A stretch of 64,000 nucleotides of DNA from DATCLS01 sp036563805 (GCA_036563805.1 DATCLS010000017.1:1-64000); one strand, 5' to 3'. Shown: positions 55,759-64,000, counted from the first letter of the stretch. The notes: a model not told the origin generated them from the letters alone. Translations and numbers: made by a program.

Positions 55759-55775
55759 CCATCGGGGAAGCCCCT
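55759..55775 (-). promoter_or_regulatory. GGGG-N3-CCCCGATGG motif, copy 3
   Basis: On the - strand AGGGGCTTCCCCGATGG lies 74 to 90 bases before the start of repeat protein 3. A good -10 candidate TATCTA follows GATGG after 15 bases. This supports GATGG lying at or near the -35 region in all three promoters. Confidence 0.55.
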
Positions 55776-55908
55776 AGGGTGTCCCCCTAGTGGCCCGCTG
55801 CGGGCCCGGTGGCTCACCGCTGGCCCTCGTACGGCGGCCTGAGCGAGCGGGAACCACGCGGCGTGAGCCTGTTTGACAGTCGCTCACCGATACCTTTCAA
55901 CTGTCGCC

Positions 55909-58773
55909 GTGCCCACGTCCCTCGTGATCGTCGAGTCACCCGCCAAGGCCCGGACCATCGCCCGGTTCCTTGGCGACGACTTCGTCGTCGAGGCGTCCAT
56001 CGGCGCGATCCGCGACCTCGATCCGAAGGGTCTGGCGGTCGACATCGAGGATGACTTCAAACCGACCTACGTCGTCCCGCCCTCCAAGCGGGACGTCGTC
56101 AAGCGGCTCAAGGCCGCGCTGAGCGAGGCCGACCAGCTCTATCTCGCCACCGATGAGGATCGCGAGGGCGAGGCCATCGCCTGGCACCTGACCGAGGTGC
56201 TGAAGCCCCGGGTGCCGACCCGGCGGATGGTGTTCCACGAGATCACCCGCCAGGCCATCGAGCACGCGGTGGAACACTCCCGCGACATCGACGCCGGGCT
56301 GGTCGACGCCCAGGAGGCCCGCCGGATCGTCGACCGCCTGTTCGGCTACCCGGTCTCCGAGGTGCTGTGGCGGAAGATCTCGACGGGCCTGTCGGCCGGC
56401 CGGGTCCAGAGCCCGGCGGTGCGGCTGGTCGTCGAGCGCGAGCGCGAGCGCATGGCGTTCGTGCCCGCCGACTACTGGGACCTGCAGGCCGCCTTCCCCA
56501 CCGACCCCCGGTTCGCGGCCACGCTGGTCGGGCTCGACGGCCGCAAGGTGGCCACGGGCAAGGACTTCGACAGCGAGGGCCGGGTGGCCCGCGACGACGT
56601 GGCCGTCCTCGACGAGGCCGCGGCCAACCGCTTGGTCACGGCGCTCGACGGGTCGCCGTTCACGGTCAGGTCGGTCGAGGAGAAGCCGTACCGGTCGTCG
56701 CCCAAGCCGCCCTTCATCACCTCCACCCTCCAGCAGGAGGGCGGGCGCAAGCTGGGCATGAGCGCCGGCCAGGTCATGCGCACCGCCCAGAGCCTGTACG
56801 AGCGGGGCTACATCACCTACATGCGGACCGACTCGGTCACGCTGTCCGACGAGGCCATCGCCGCCGCCCGGACCCAGATCCGCGAGCTGTACGGCGAGCG
56901 GTTCGTGCCCGACAAGGCCCGCCACTACCGGTCCAAGGTCAAGAACGCCCAGGAGGCCCACGAGGCCATCCGTCCCGCCGGCGACCGGTGGCGCACCCCC
57001 GACCAGCTCGCCTCCGAGCTGCGGGGCGCCGACCTGCGGCTCTACGACCTGATCTGGAAGCGCACGCTGGCCTCGCAGATGGCCGACGCCACCGGCAAGT
57101 CGGTGCAGGTGCGGATCGAGGCGCCGCTGGCCGGTGCCGCCGGCGACCTGGAGGCCGGCGCGGTCACCGAGTGGTCCGCGTCGGGGCGCACGATCACGTT
57201 CCCGGGCTACCTGCGGGTCTACGTGGAGGGCTCCGACGACCCCGAGGCCGACCTCGACGACCGCGAGCGGCTGCTCCCCGACCTGACCGAGGGCCAGCGG
57301 CTGCCCGACCCGGCCATCGAGCCCCACGGCCACACCACCCAGCCCCCGCCTCGCTACACCGAGGCGTCGCTGGTCAAGAAGCTCGAGGAGCTGGGCATCG
57401 GCCGGCCCTCGACCTACGCCTCGATCATGCAGACGATCCAGGACCGGGGCTACGTGTGGAAGAAGGGCCAGGCCCTGGTCCCGTCGTGGACCGCCTTCGC
57501 CGTGATCAACCTGCTGGAGGGCCACTTCAGCGCCGAGGTCGACTACTCGTTCACCGCCCGCATGGAGAACGACCTCGACGAGATCGCCGCCGGCCAGCGC
57601 GAGCGGGTGCCGTTCCTGCGGGCGTTCTGGTTCGGGTCCTCGGCCGCCCAGGACAACGGCTCGGCGTCCGGGCCCGGCGGGGCGGCCTCCGCCGGCGGGA
57701 ACGGCAACGGCAGCGCCCACAGTGGCAACGGCCACGGGGGCAACGGCCACGGGGGCAACGGCGACTCGCCCATCGACGGCTCCCCCGGCCTGGTGACGCT
57801 CATCGAGCACGCCATGGCCAACGCCGATCCGGCCGTGGTCAACGCCATCCCCCTGGCCAAGGACGTCGACGGCGAGCAGATCGTCGTCCGCAACGGCCGG
57901 TACGGGCCGTACCTGCGCAAGGGCGACGAGACGGCCTCGGTGCCCGCCGAGCTCGCCCCCGACGAGCTCACCGTCGAACGGGCGCTCGAGCTGCTGTCGG
58001 CCCCCAAGGGCGACCAGCCCATCGGCACCGACCCCGAGTCCGGGCTTCCGGTCTACGTCAAGACCGGGCGCTACGGGCCCTACGTGCAGCTGGGCGACGC
58101 CGAGACGCTGCCCGAGGGTACGAAGCCCAAGATGTCCTCGCTGTTCAAGAGCATGTCACCGGCGACGGTGACGCTCGAGGACGCGCTACGCCTGCTGCAG
58201 CTGCCCCGCACGGTCGGGGTCGACCCCGAGACCGGGGAGGAGATCGTGGCGCTCAACGGGCGCTACGGCCCCTACCTGCGTAAGGGCAACGACAGCCGGA
58301 GCCTGGGCGCCGAGGAGGAGCTGTTCACGGTCACGCTCGAGGACGCCCTCCGCCTGTTCGCCGAGCCCAAGCGCCGGGGCCGGGCCGCGGCCGCCCCGCC
58401 GCTGCGCGAGCTCGGCGAGGACCCGGTGACCGGGAAGAAGATGGTGATCAAGAGCGGCCGCTACGGGCCGTACGTCACCGACGGCGAGACCAACGCCTCG
58501 CTGCGCGAGCGCGAGGGCGACACGGTCGAGGGCCTGACCGTCGAGCGGGCTGCCGAGCTGCTCCAGGCCCGCCGCGAGGCCGGGCCGACCCGCCGGGGGC
58601 GGAAGTCGGGCACGAAGAAGGCCGCGGCCAAGAAGAAGTCGTCGACCAAGAAGGCGGCCGCCAAGAAGACGGCGGCGAAGTCGTCGCCGGCCAAGAAGGG
58701 CGCGGCCAAGAAGGCGGCGGCGAAGAGCGCGACCGCCAAGAAGGCCGCCGCGAAGAAGTCCGCCGGGACTTGA
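55909..58773 (+). CDS. topA: DNA topoisomerase I
   Basis: Type IA topoisomerase that relaxes negative supercoils. The Toprim domain starts at once (SLVIVESPAKARTIARFLG), with DxDxE-type ATDEDREGEAIAWHL. The catalytic tyrosine is Tyr304 in GYITYMRTDSV. About four C-terminal repeats with NGRYGPYLRKG-type cores replace zinc fingers, and the last 55 residues are a Lys/Ala tail typical of actinobacterial TopA. A Gly/Asn/His-rich insert (SGNGHGGNGHGGNG) separates the core from the repeats. GTG 55909 is preferred to 55873, because TTGACA at 55874 looks like a promoter element. Length about 954 residues. Confidence 0.96.
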   Translation: MPTSLVIVESPAKARTIARFLGDDFVVEASIGAIRDLDPKGLAVDIEDDFKPTYVVPPSKRDVVKRLKAALSEADQLYLATDEDREGEAIAWHLTEVLKPRVPTRRMVFHEITRQAIEHAVEHSRDIDAGLVDAQEARRIVDRLFGYPVSEVLWRKISTGLSAGRVQSPAVRLVVERERERMAFVPADYWDLQAAFPTDPRFAATLVGLDGRKVATGKDFDSEGRVARDDVAVLDEAAANRLVTALDGSPFTVRSVEEKPYRSSPKPPFITSTLQQEGGRKLGMSAGQVMRTAQSLYERGYITYMRTDSVTLSDEAIAAARTQIRELYGERFVPDKARHYRSKVKNAQEAHEAIRPAGDRWRTPDQLASELRGADLRLYDLIWKRTLASQMADATGKSVQVRIEAPLAGAAGDLEAGAVTEWSASGRTITFPGYLRVYVEGSDDPEADLDDRERLLPDLTEGQRLPDPAIEPHGHTTQPPPRYTEASLVKKLEELGIGRPSTYASIMQTIQDRGYVWKKGQALVPSWTAFAVINLLEGHFSAEVDYSFTARMENDLDEIAAGQRERVPFLRAFWFGSSAAQDNGSASGPGGAASAGGNGNGSAHSGNGHGGNGHGGNGDSPIDGSPGLVTLIEHAMANADPAVVNAIPLAKDVDGEQIVVRNGRYGPYLRKGDETASVPAELAPDELTVERALELLSAPKGDQPIGTDPESGLPVYVKTGRYGPYVQLGDAETLPEGTKPKMSSLFKSMSPATVTLEDALRLLQLPRTVGVDPETGEEIVALNGRYGPYLRKGNDSRSLGAEEELFTVTLEDALRLFAEPKRRGRAAAAPPLRELGEDPVTGKKMVIKSGRYGPYVTDGETNASLREREGDTVEGLTVERAAELLQARREAGPTRRGRKSGTKKAAAKKKSSTKKAAAKKTAAKSSPAKKGAAKKAAAKSATAKKAAAKKSAGT

Positions 58774-58834
58774 CCGCCGGCGGGGCCCCACGCCCGCCAC
58801 TGCGGGTCCCCGGTCCAGCTCCGTTACCGTCCTA

Positions 58835-60331
58835 GTGGTGGACGCCCGGGAACACGAGTACGACGACCCCGCCGAGGTCGTCGACTCCCTGCGGTCGATC
58901 GGGGCTCGCCCGGCCGAGGAGCAGGACTTCCGCGACCGCGTCTTCGGGTCTCCCGAGTACTTCCGGCTGTGGGTGGCCCAGGCCGTGTCGTCGCTGGGCG
59001 ACTGGCTGGGCTTCCTGGCCATCCTGGTGCTGGCCAGCCGGGTCGGCGCCTCGGCGCCCGGGGCGTCGGTCGGCCTCGTGATGGCGGCCCGCATCGTCCC
59101 CGGCTTCTTCCTGTCGGCCGGCGCCGGCGTGCTCATCGACCGCATGGACCGCAAGCAGGTCATGGTCGTGACCATGGTCGTGCGGGCCGGGGTGGTGGCC
59201 ACGCTGCCGTTCGTGAACAGCGTGCTCGGACTGGTCTTCGCCTCGCTGGTCCTCGAGCTGGCCACGCTGTTCTTCTCGCCGGCCCTGGCCGCCCTGCTGC
59301 CCAACGTGGTGCCGGCCGACAAGCTGACCACCGCCAACTCACTGGGCCTGGCCGCTGCCTACGGCACGTTCCCCGTCGGCGCCGGCCTGTTCGCGCTGCT
59401 GGCCAAGGTCTCGGAGTGGCTGGGGTCGATCGAGGCGCTCGACGCCCTGCAGACCGACCAGTACGCGGTGGCGCTGTACGCCAACGTCGTTTGCTACGTG
59501 GTGGCGGCGGCCGTGATCTACCGGCTGCGGGTGGAGCAGACGCACCTGCCCGACCAGGGGGCGTCCCGCAACGGGCTGCGGCCGGAGCCGCCCTCCGTCG
59601 ACCTCGGCCAAGTGTTCACCGAGATCAAGGAGGGGTGGCACTACGCCTTCATCAACCCCGTCGTCCGGTCGGTCAACATCGGCCTGGCGTGCGGGCTGAT
59701 CGGCGGCGGGATGCTGGTGCCGCTCGGCCAGACGTTCTCGCAGGACGTCCTCGGCGCCGGGACCAGCGGCTTCGGCGTGTTCGTGTTCTCGCTCGGCGTG
59801 GGCGTGGCCGTCGGCGTCATCGCCGTCTCGGCCCTGCAGAAGCGCCTGCGCAAGGTGCGGACGTTCGTCGGCTCGGTGCTGGCGGCCGGCATCGCCCTGC
59901 TCGTCGGCGTGTCGATGTCGACGCTGGAGCTGGCCGCCGTGTTCGTGGCGATCATGGGCGTGTGCGCGGGCAGCGTGTACGTGCTGGGGTTCACGCTGCT
60001 CCACGAGAACGTCGAGGACGAGCTGCGGGGTCGGATCTTCGCCGCCCTCTACACGCTCGTGCGCCTGTGCGTGCTGCTGTCCATGGCCATCGGGCCGGTG
60101 CTGGCCGACGTGTTCGACCGCCTGTCCGAGAGCCTGGTCGACCGGCGCATCGACGTCGGCATCGAGATCGCGGTGCCGGGTGTCCGCATCACGCTGTGGC
60201 TGGCGGGCATCATCATGCTCGTGGCCGGCCTGCTGTCCGCGCTGTCGCTCCGGGGCCTGCGCCCGGCGCGCCCGTCGGGCTCGCCGTCCGAGCCCGAGGC
60301 CGAGGTGGGCGTGTCCGGCGATCCGAGGTGA
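58835..60331 (+). CDS. MFS transporter of the topA-tmk locus
   Basis: A 498-residue major facilitator with about 12 hydrophobic segments, a soluble acidic N-terminus of about 35 residues and motif A in GVLIDRMDRKQVM. A large cytoplasmic loop (RVEQTHLPDQGASRNGLRPEPP) separates the two halves, and the C-terminus has a Pro/Ser/Glu tail. In many actinobacteria such a protein lies between topA and tmk, as here. The substrate is unknown. GTG 58835 or 58838 is the start, and tmk begins 25 bases after the stop. Confidence 0.88.
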   Translation: MVDAREHEYDDPAEVVDSLRSIGARPAEEQDFRDRVFGSPEYFRLWVAQAVSSLGDWLGFLAILVLASRVGASAPGASVGLVMAARIVPGFFLSAGAGVLIDRMDRKQVMVVTMVVRAGVVATLPFVNSVLGLVFASLVLELATLFFSPALAALLPNVVPADKLTTANSLGLAAAYGTFPVGAGLFALLAKVSEWLGSIEALDALQTDQYAVALYANVVCYVVAAAVIYRLRVEQTHLPDQGASRNGLRPEPPSVDLGQVFTEIKEGWHYAFINPVVRSVNIGLACGLIGGGMLVPLGQTFSQDVLGAGTSGFGVFVFSLGVGVAVGVIAVSALQKRLRKVRTFVGSVLAAGIALLVGVSMSTLELAAVFVAIMGVCAGSVYVLGFTLLHENVEDELRGRIFAALYTLVRLCVLLSMAIGPVLADVFDRLSESLVDRRIDVGIEIAVPGVRITLWLAGIIMLVAGLLSALSLRGLRPARPSGSPSEPEAEVGVSGDPR

Positions 60332-60356
60332 GATCCGAGGTGGAGAAGGAGGCGGT

Positions 60357-61154
60357 GTGACCGTCGGCCGGTTCCTGGTCTTCGAGGGCGGCGAGGCGGC
60401 GGGCAAGTCCACCCAGGCCGCCCGCCTGGCCGAGCGGCTGCGCGCGGTGCTGACCCGCGAGCCCGGCGGCACGGCGGCCGGGGCCGCCATCCGGGCGCTC
60501 CTGCTCGACCCCGACACGCCCGACCTCGACGACCGGGCCGAGGCCCTGCTCATGGCCGCCGACCGGGCCCAGCACGTGGCCCAGGTGGTGCGGCCGGCGC
60601 TGGAGGCCGGGCGCCACGTCGTGTCCGACCGCTACGTCGGCTCGTCGCTGGCCTACCAGGGCTACGGGCGGGGCCTGCCGGTCGACGAGGTCCGGCGGCT
60701 CTCGGCCTGGGCCACCCGCGGGCTCGAGCCCGACCTGGTCGTGCTGCTGGACGTGCCGGCCGCCGTCGCCGCCGACCGGGCCGGGGCGCGGCCCGACCGC
60801 CTGGAGGCGGCCGGCGAGGCGTTCCACCGCCGGGTGGCCGAGGGCTACCGGGCGCTGGCCGCCGCCGACCCCGGCCGGTGGGTGGTGGTGGACGGGTGCG
60901 GCGCGCCCGACGAGGTGGCGGCGCGCGTGTGGGCGGCCGTGGCCGACCGGCTCCCCGACCTGGCCGCGGTGGCGGACGGCGACTCTGGTGGCGGCGCGGC
61001 CGGCGGCGAGGGCGCCGCCACGGATGGCTCGGTCGGGTCGGCTGGCGCCGCGGGCGGCGGCCCGGGCGCCCCGGGCGCGCCGGCCGGCGGCCCGGGCACG
61101 GACGCGCCGGGGGCGGCGGGGGCCCGCGCCGGGCACGCGAAGATGGCCCCGTGA
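60357..61154 (+). CDS. tmk: Thymidylate kinase
   Basis: Phosphorylates dTMP to dTDP. P-loop GGEAAGKS at 11-18, the DRY-type motif SDRYVGSSLAYQGYGRGL and the LID region AGARPDRLEAAGEAFHRRV are present. The catalytic domain ends near residue 205. The last 60 residues are Gly/Ala/Pro-rich and lack homology to the family, making the protein about 265 residues rather than the usual 205-215. GTG 60357 has GGAGAAGGAGG upstream. The stop overlaps the holB GTG (GTGA). Confidence 0.93.
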   Translation: MTVGRFLVFEGGEAAGKSTQAARLAERLRAVLTREPGGTAAGAAIRALLLDPDTPDLDDRAEALLMAADRAQHVAQVVRPALEAGRHVVSDRYVGSSLAYQGYGRGLPVDEVRRLSAWATRGLEPDLVVLLDVPAAVAADRAGARPDRLEAAGEAFHRRVAEGYRALAAADPGRWVVVDGCGAPDEVAARVWAAVADRLPDLAAVADGDSGGGAAGGEGAATDGSVGSAGAAGGGPGAPGAPAGGPGTDAPGAAGARAGHAKMAP

Positions 61155-62257
61155 CCGGAGCAGCGCCGCCGATCCCGTCCCTCGCCGAGCCGGCCGCCAC
61201 GGGCGACGACTCGTGGGCCGGCGTCGTGGCCCAGGACGCCGCGGTCCGCCAGCTCGAGGCCGCCCAGCGCTCGCCCGTCCACGCCTACCTGATCGTGGGC
61301 CCGCAGGGGTCGGGCAAGCGGGCGCTGGCCCGGGGCTTCGCCGGGCTGCTCCTGGCGGCCGAAGCCGCCGACGACGAGGCCCGGCGCCGCCACGTGCGGC
61401 TGGCGCTGGCCGAGCAGCACCCCGACCTGCGGGTGGTCGAGCCCGAGGGCACGACGTTCCGCAAGGGCGACGCCGAGCGCCTGGTCCGCCACGCCACGCT
61501 CGCCCCCGTCGAGGGCGGCCGCAAGGTCGTGGTCGGGCTGGGCTGCGAGGCGATGGAGGACGAGGCGGCCGGCTACCTGCTCAAGACGATCGAGGAGCCG
61601 CCGGCGTCGACCGTGTTCGTGCTGCTCGCCACCGAGGTCGTGCCCGAGCTGGTGACCATCGCCAGCCGCTGCGTCCGGGTCGAGACCCGGGCGGTGCCGG
61701 TGGCGGCGCTGGCCGAGCGGCTGGTGGCCGAGGGCGTCGACCCCGACCGGGCCGAGGCCGCGGCGCGGGCGGCCGCCGGCGACCTCGAGCGCGCCCGGAC
61801 GCTGGCCACCGACGAGCGGCTGGCCCTGCGCCACGAGGCGTGGCGGGCGGTCCCCCGCCGCCTCGACGGCACCGGGCACAAGGCCGCCGAGGTGGTGGCC
61901 GAGCTACAGGCCATGATCGCCGACGCCCTCGGCCCCCTCCAGGACCGCCAGGCCGCCGAGATGGCCGCGCTGGAGGAGCAGATCGAGACGTTCGGCCTCC
62001 GCGGCGCCGGCAAGCGCGAGCTCGAGGCCCGCCACAAGCGCGAGGTCCGCCGGTTTCGCACGGCCGAGCTGCAGTTCGGACTCGCCACCCTGGCCGCCGC
62101 CTACCGCGACGCGCTGGCCGGTGGCCAGGCCCGGCGGTCGATCGTCGACGCGCTGGCGCGGATCGACGCGGCGGCGCTGGCGCTCGCCCGGTACCCGAAC
62201 GAGACGCTGCTGCTGCAGGCCCTGGTGGCCCAGCTACCGCCGGTCGATCCGCACTGA
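61151..62257 (+). CDS. holB: DNA polymerase III subunit delta'
   Basis: Clamp-loader subunit. The AAA+ domain has HAYLIVGPQGSGKR at 44-57, and GCEAMEDEAAGYLLKTIEEPPASTVFVLLAT with SRCVRVETR shows the delta'-type sensor region. The C-terminal part has a coiled helix (ALEEQIETFGLRGAGKRELEARHKREVRRF). The zinc-binding cysteines of other clamp-loader subunits are absent. GTG 61151 overlaps the tmk stop, so tmk and holB are coupled, the common actinobacterial order. Length 368 residues. Confidence 0.92.
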   Translation: MTGAAPPIPSLAEPAATGDDSWAGVVAQDAAVRQLEAAQRSPVHAYLIVGPQGSGKRALARGFAGLLLAAEAADDEARRRHVRLALAEQHPDLRVVEPEGTTFRKGDAERLVRHATLAPVEGGRKVVVGLGCEAMEDEAAGYLLKTIEEPPASTVFVLLATEVVPELVTIASRCVRVETRAVPVAALAERLVAEGVDPDRAEAAARAAAGDLERARTLATDERLALRHEAWRAVPRRLDGTGHKAAEVVAELQAMIADALGPLQDRQAAEMAALEEQIETFGLRGAGKRELEARHKREVRRFRTAELQFGLATLAAAYRDALAGGQARRSIVDALARIDAAALALARYPNETLLLQALVAQLPPVDPH

Positions 62258-62320
62258 GGACCGTGGGCCGCCGCCGCTGACGACGGCGCGCCGCCCGGTC
62301 ACGGGCGCCCGGGGTGGACG

Positions 62321-62364
62321 GCGGCCGGCGATCGGGCGACGGCTGGACCCGAACGGCCGGCCGC
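62321..62364. terminator. GC inverted repeat between convergent genes
   Basis: GCGGCCGG and CCGGCCGC form an 8-bp stem with a 28-base loop between the holB stop and the CsbD stop. It could terminate from both sides. The long loop and the absence of a T-run make it weak. Confidence 0.3.
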
Positions 62365-62381
62365 GCCGGAGCAGAGGGCCG

Positions 62382-62558
62382 TCAGGTCCTCCGAAACATG
62401 CCCTTGATGCGAGCCGCCAGGCCGCCCATGGCGCCCTTGGCGCCGCCCTGGGCCCTGTCGACCTTGCCCTCGCCGCGCATGCGCCTGTCGTTCGTCAGGT
62501 CGCCGAGCGCTTCCTTGGCCCGGCCCTTCGCCTCGTCGAGGCGACCATCCTCTGCCAT
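62382..62558 (-). CDS. CsbD family stress-response protein
   Basis: A 58-residue hydrophilic protein with the CsbD pattern GRLDEAKGRAKEALGDLTND followed by MRGEGKVDRAQGGAKGAM. It ends in a short hydrophobic/basic tail (LAARIKGMFRRT). The ATG at 62558 has AAGGAGG at a good distance. CsbD proteins are induced by general stress in other bacteria; the molecular role is unknown. It is convergent with holB. Confidence 0.88.
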   Translation of the reverse strand: MAEDGRLDEAKGRAKEALGDLTNDRRMRGEGKVDRAQGGAKGAMGGLAARIKGMFRRT

Positions 62559-62692
62559 GGGGTCCTCCTTGGGTGTGACCCGCCGACACCGGCAGGGCTA
62601 CCCCGCCGCTGGCGGCTCAACCCGCGAGTCGACCGGACGCGCCCGCCCGCCGGCGGGCGGCGCCGACCCGGCGCCGCCCGGCGTCACCCGCG

Positions 62693-63556
62693 TCACCCGG
62701 CCGCGACGAGCGTCACCGCCATCCCGGCCAGCGCCACGCCGGCGAGCTGGGGCCGGGCCAGGCGCTCGCCGAGCACGGCCCGGGCCAGCGCGAGCGTGCT
62801 CGCCGGGTACAGGGAGCCGAGCACCGCCACCAGCGTGAGCATGCCGTGGTGGGTGGCCAGCAGGAACAGCGCGTTGGCGGCCGCGTCGAGCAGTCCGCAG
62901 GCCGCGAGCATGGCCGGCAGGCGGCCCCGCCGGGCCCGGCCGTCGCCCACCCGAGCCGACGCCAGGACCAACGTCAGCAGGCCGAGCAGGGCCACCGACG
63001 TGGCCCGCCCGCTGACCACCGGCCACAGCCCGGCGTCGTCGCCGGCGACGTCGAGGGCGACGAAGTAGAGGCCGAAGCCCGTGCCGGCGACCAGGGCCTC
63101 GACCAGCCGCACGACGCTCAGCGACCCCGCCGCCCGCTCGTCGTCGGCGGCGGGCCCGCGGGCTAGAAGGCCGACCGCGGCCAGCGCCACGGGGATGCCG
63201 ACCAGCACCGGCGCGGCCGGCCGCTCGCCGCCGGCGAGGCCGAACACGATCGGCACGACGGCCGACTGCACCGACGTGACCGGCGCCACCAGGCTCATCA
63301 CGCCCTTCGCCATGGCCCGGTAGAACACGAGCAGGCCGGTGGCGCCGGCGACGCCGCCCAACGCACCGACGACGAGGTCGCCCGGCGTCGGTGCGGCGTC
63401 GCCCAGCAGGGGCACGACGACGAGGAGGCCCACGAGCCCGACCGCTTGGGAGCGCAGCACGACGGCGGCCGGCGGCAATCGGCGGGCGGACAATCCGCCG
63501 AAGAAGTCGCCGACCCCATAGGCCAGGGCGGAGGCGAGGGCGAGGAGGGCAGCCAT
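62693..63556 (-). CDS. EamA/DMT-family permease
   Basis: A 287-residue drug/metabolite-type permease with ten predicted helices in two similar halves. The N-terminal ALASALAYGVGDFFGGLSARRLPPAAVV, FYRAMAKGVMSLVAPVTSVQSAVVPIVFGL and the second-half LLATHHGMLTLVAVLGSLYPASTLALARAVLGERL are typical EamA segments. The ATG at 63556 is clear. It is divergent from the XRE gene, whose product may regulate it. Confidence 0.9.
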   Translation of the reverse strand: MAALLALASALAYGVGDFFGGLSARRLPPAAVVLRSQAVGLVGLLVVVPLLGDAAPTPGDLVVGALGGVAGATGLLVFYRAMAKGVMSLVAPVTSVQSAVVPIVFGLAGGERPAAPVLVGIPVALAAVGLLARGPAADDERAAGSLSVVRLVEALVAGTGFGLYFVALDVAGDDAGLWPVVSGRATSVALLGLLTLVLASARVGDGRARRGRLPAMLAACGLLDAAANALFLLATHHGMLTLVAVLGSLYPASTLALARAVLGERLARPQLAGVALAGMAVTLVAAG

Positions 63557-63676
63557 GGGTGGAGGTCGGTGCGCGCGCGTGGGGCGCGTCGTGGTGGGCG
63601 CCTGGTGGGCGCACTCGGGTCGGGCGCGGTCGCCCGGGACCCGTCCTGGCCGCTCGGTGAACCAGAGTGACCGTGC

Positions 63677-63727
63677 GGTGCACTCTACTGACCGGTGCAG
63701 TCTGTTGCACCAACGTTTCCGTATAGT
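63677..63727 (+). promoter_or_regulatory. Leaderless XRE promoter with GGTGCA/TGCACC sites
   Basis: GGTGCA occurs at 63677-63682 and 63694-63699, and TGCACC at 63706-63711. The last two form a palindrome with a 6-base spacer. TATAGT at 63722-63727 is a good -10 box, and seven bases on lies the GTG start, so the message is probably leaderless. The sites fit binding by the XRE protein itself and could also serve the divergent permease. Confidence 0.55.
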
Positions 63728-63733
63728 GACCGC

Positions 63734-64000
63734 GTGTCGGTTCCCCCGGAGGTCGCCTCCGCCGTCGCCGTGAACACCCGGCGCCTGCGCACGGCGCGGG
63801 GCTGGAGCCTCGACGCCCTGGCCAGCCGGTCGGGCGTCAGCAAAGGCATGCTCGTCCAGCTCGAGCAGGCCCGCACCAACCCCAGCCTCAGCACGCTGTG
63901 CCGGGTGGCCGAGGCCCTGTCGGTCAGCCTGGCGGCTCTGATCGAGACCGCGGGCACGCCCGTCGTCAAGGTCGTCGCCGGCGGCACCACGCTGTGGAGG
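63734..64000 (+). CDS. XRE-family regulator, N-terminal part
   Basis: The first 89 residues are visible; the gene runs off the window. The HTH is NTRRLRTARGWSLDALASRSG followed by VSKGMLVQLEQARTNPSLSTL. The end (IETAGTPVVKVVAGGTTLWR) suggests a C-terminal cupin-type ligand domain as in the SutR/PuuR group. GTG 63734 is the probable transcription and translation start. It is divergent from the EamA permease. Confidence 0.88.
   Translation, partial: MSVPPEVASAVAVNTRRLRTARGWSLDALASRSGVSKGMLVQLEQARTNPSLSTLCRVAEALSVSLAALIETAGTPVVKVVAGGTTLWR

Overview
The window is very GC-rich, tightly packed DNA with frequent GTG/TTG starts and short 4-base start/stop overlaps. The gene set is that of a high-GC actinobacterium: ClpC, DUF3039, SigR with its zinc anti-sigma factor, an F420-type LLM oxidoreductase, a DUF2342 metalloprotease, DUF2520 beside panC, an IniB/IniA/IniC-like group, and TopA with a Lys/Ala tail. 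A deep-branching class such as Acidimicrobiia (Iamia-like) fits best, but that placement is inference from gene content and order.

Layout. 1-9.4 kb: the tail of an IS110-type transposase, clpC (-), a polyprenyl diphosphate synthase and Rrf2 regulator (+), an AlkB-like dioxygenase, DUF3039 and degenerate HIT protein (-), then an MFS exporter divergent from a NarL-type two-component pair. 9.6-29.4 kb (mostly -): an actinobacterial housekeeping and cofactor block. In transcription order it reads small membrane protein, DUF2342 protease, tilS, hpt, ftsH, folE, folP, a phosphatase-like protein, folB, folK, DUF2520, panC, panD, nadB, then after an interruption nadC, coaX and lysS, followed by a serpin lipoprotein. 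The interruption between nadB and nadC (14.2-17.5 kb) holds an alpha/beta hydrolase lipoprotein, an HTH regulator divergent from a tiny helical protein, and a DUF2510/scramblase-like protein.

29.6-42.1 kb: a sugar transferase, the sigR-rsrA pair, a DUF4015-type protein, an AlkZ-like glycosylase, an amidohydrolase and LLM oxidoreductase pair, a zinc alcohol dehydrogenase whose ribosome-binding site lies in a 17-bp hairpin arm, a Cys-rich secreted protein, a homocysteine S-methyltransferase and a DsrE protein. 42.3-45.3 kb: a large signalling ATPase that is split by a frameshift.

46.05-48.17 kb: a roughly 2-kb segment bounded by an intact tRNA-Thr(CGT) and a second, partial copy of its 3' half in the same orientation. 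It looks like a small or decayed tRNA-integrated island. It carries an XRE regulator, a 72-residue protein and a frameshifted relative of the tiny helical protein at 16.4 kb.

48.2-55.7 kb (-): three acidic, Asp/Ser/His-rich repeat proteins (IniB-like) upstream of two coupled dynamin-like GTPases (IniA/IniC-like), in the order of the mycobacterial iniBAC operon. Each repeat-protein gene has a similar GGGG-N3-4-CCCCGATGG motif about 75-100 bases before its start. This is the most interesting accessory system in the window.

55.9-64 kb: topA, an MFS protein, tmk and holB (+), then a CsbD stress protein and an EamA permease (-), and the start of a leaderless XRE regulator cut by the window edge.
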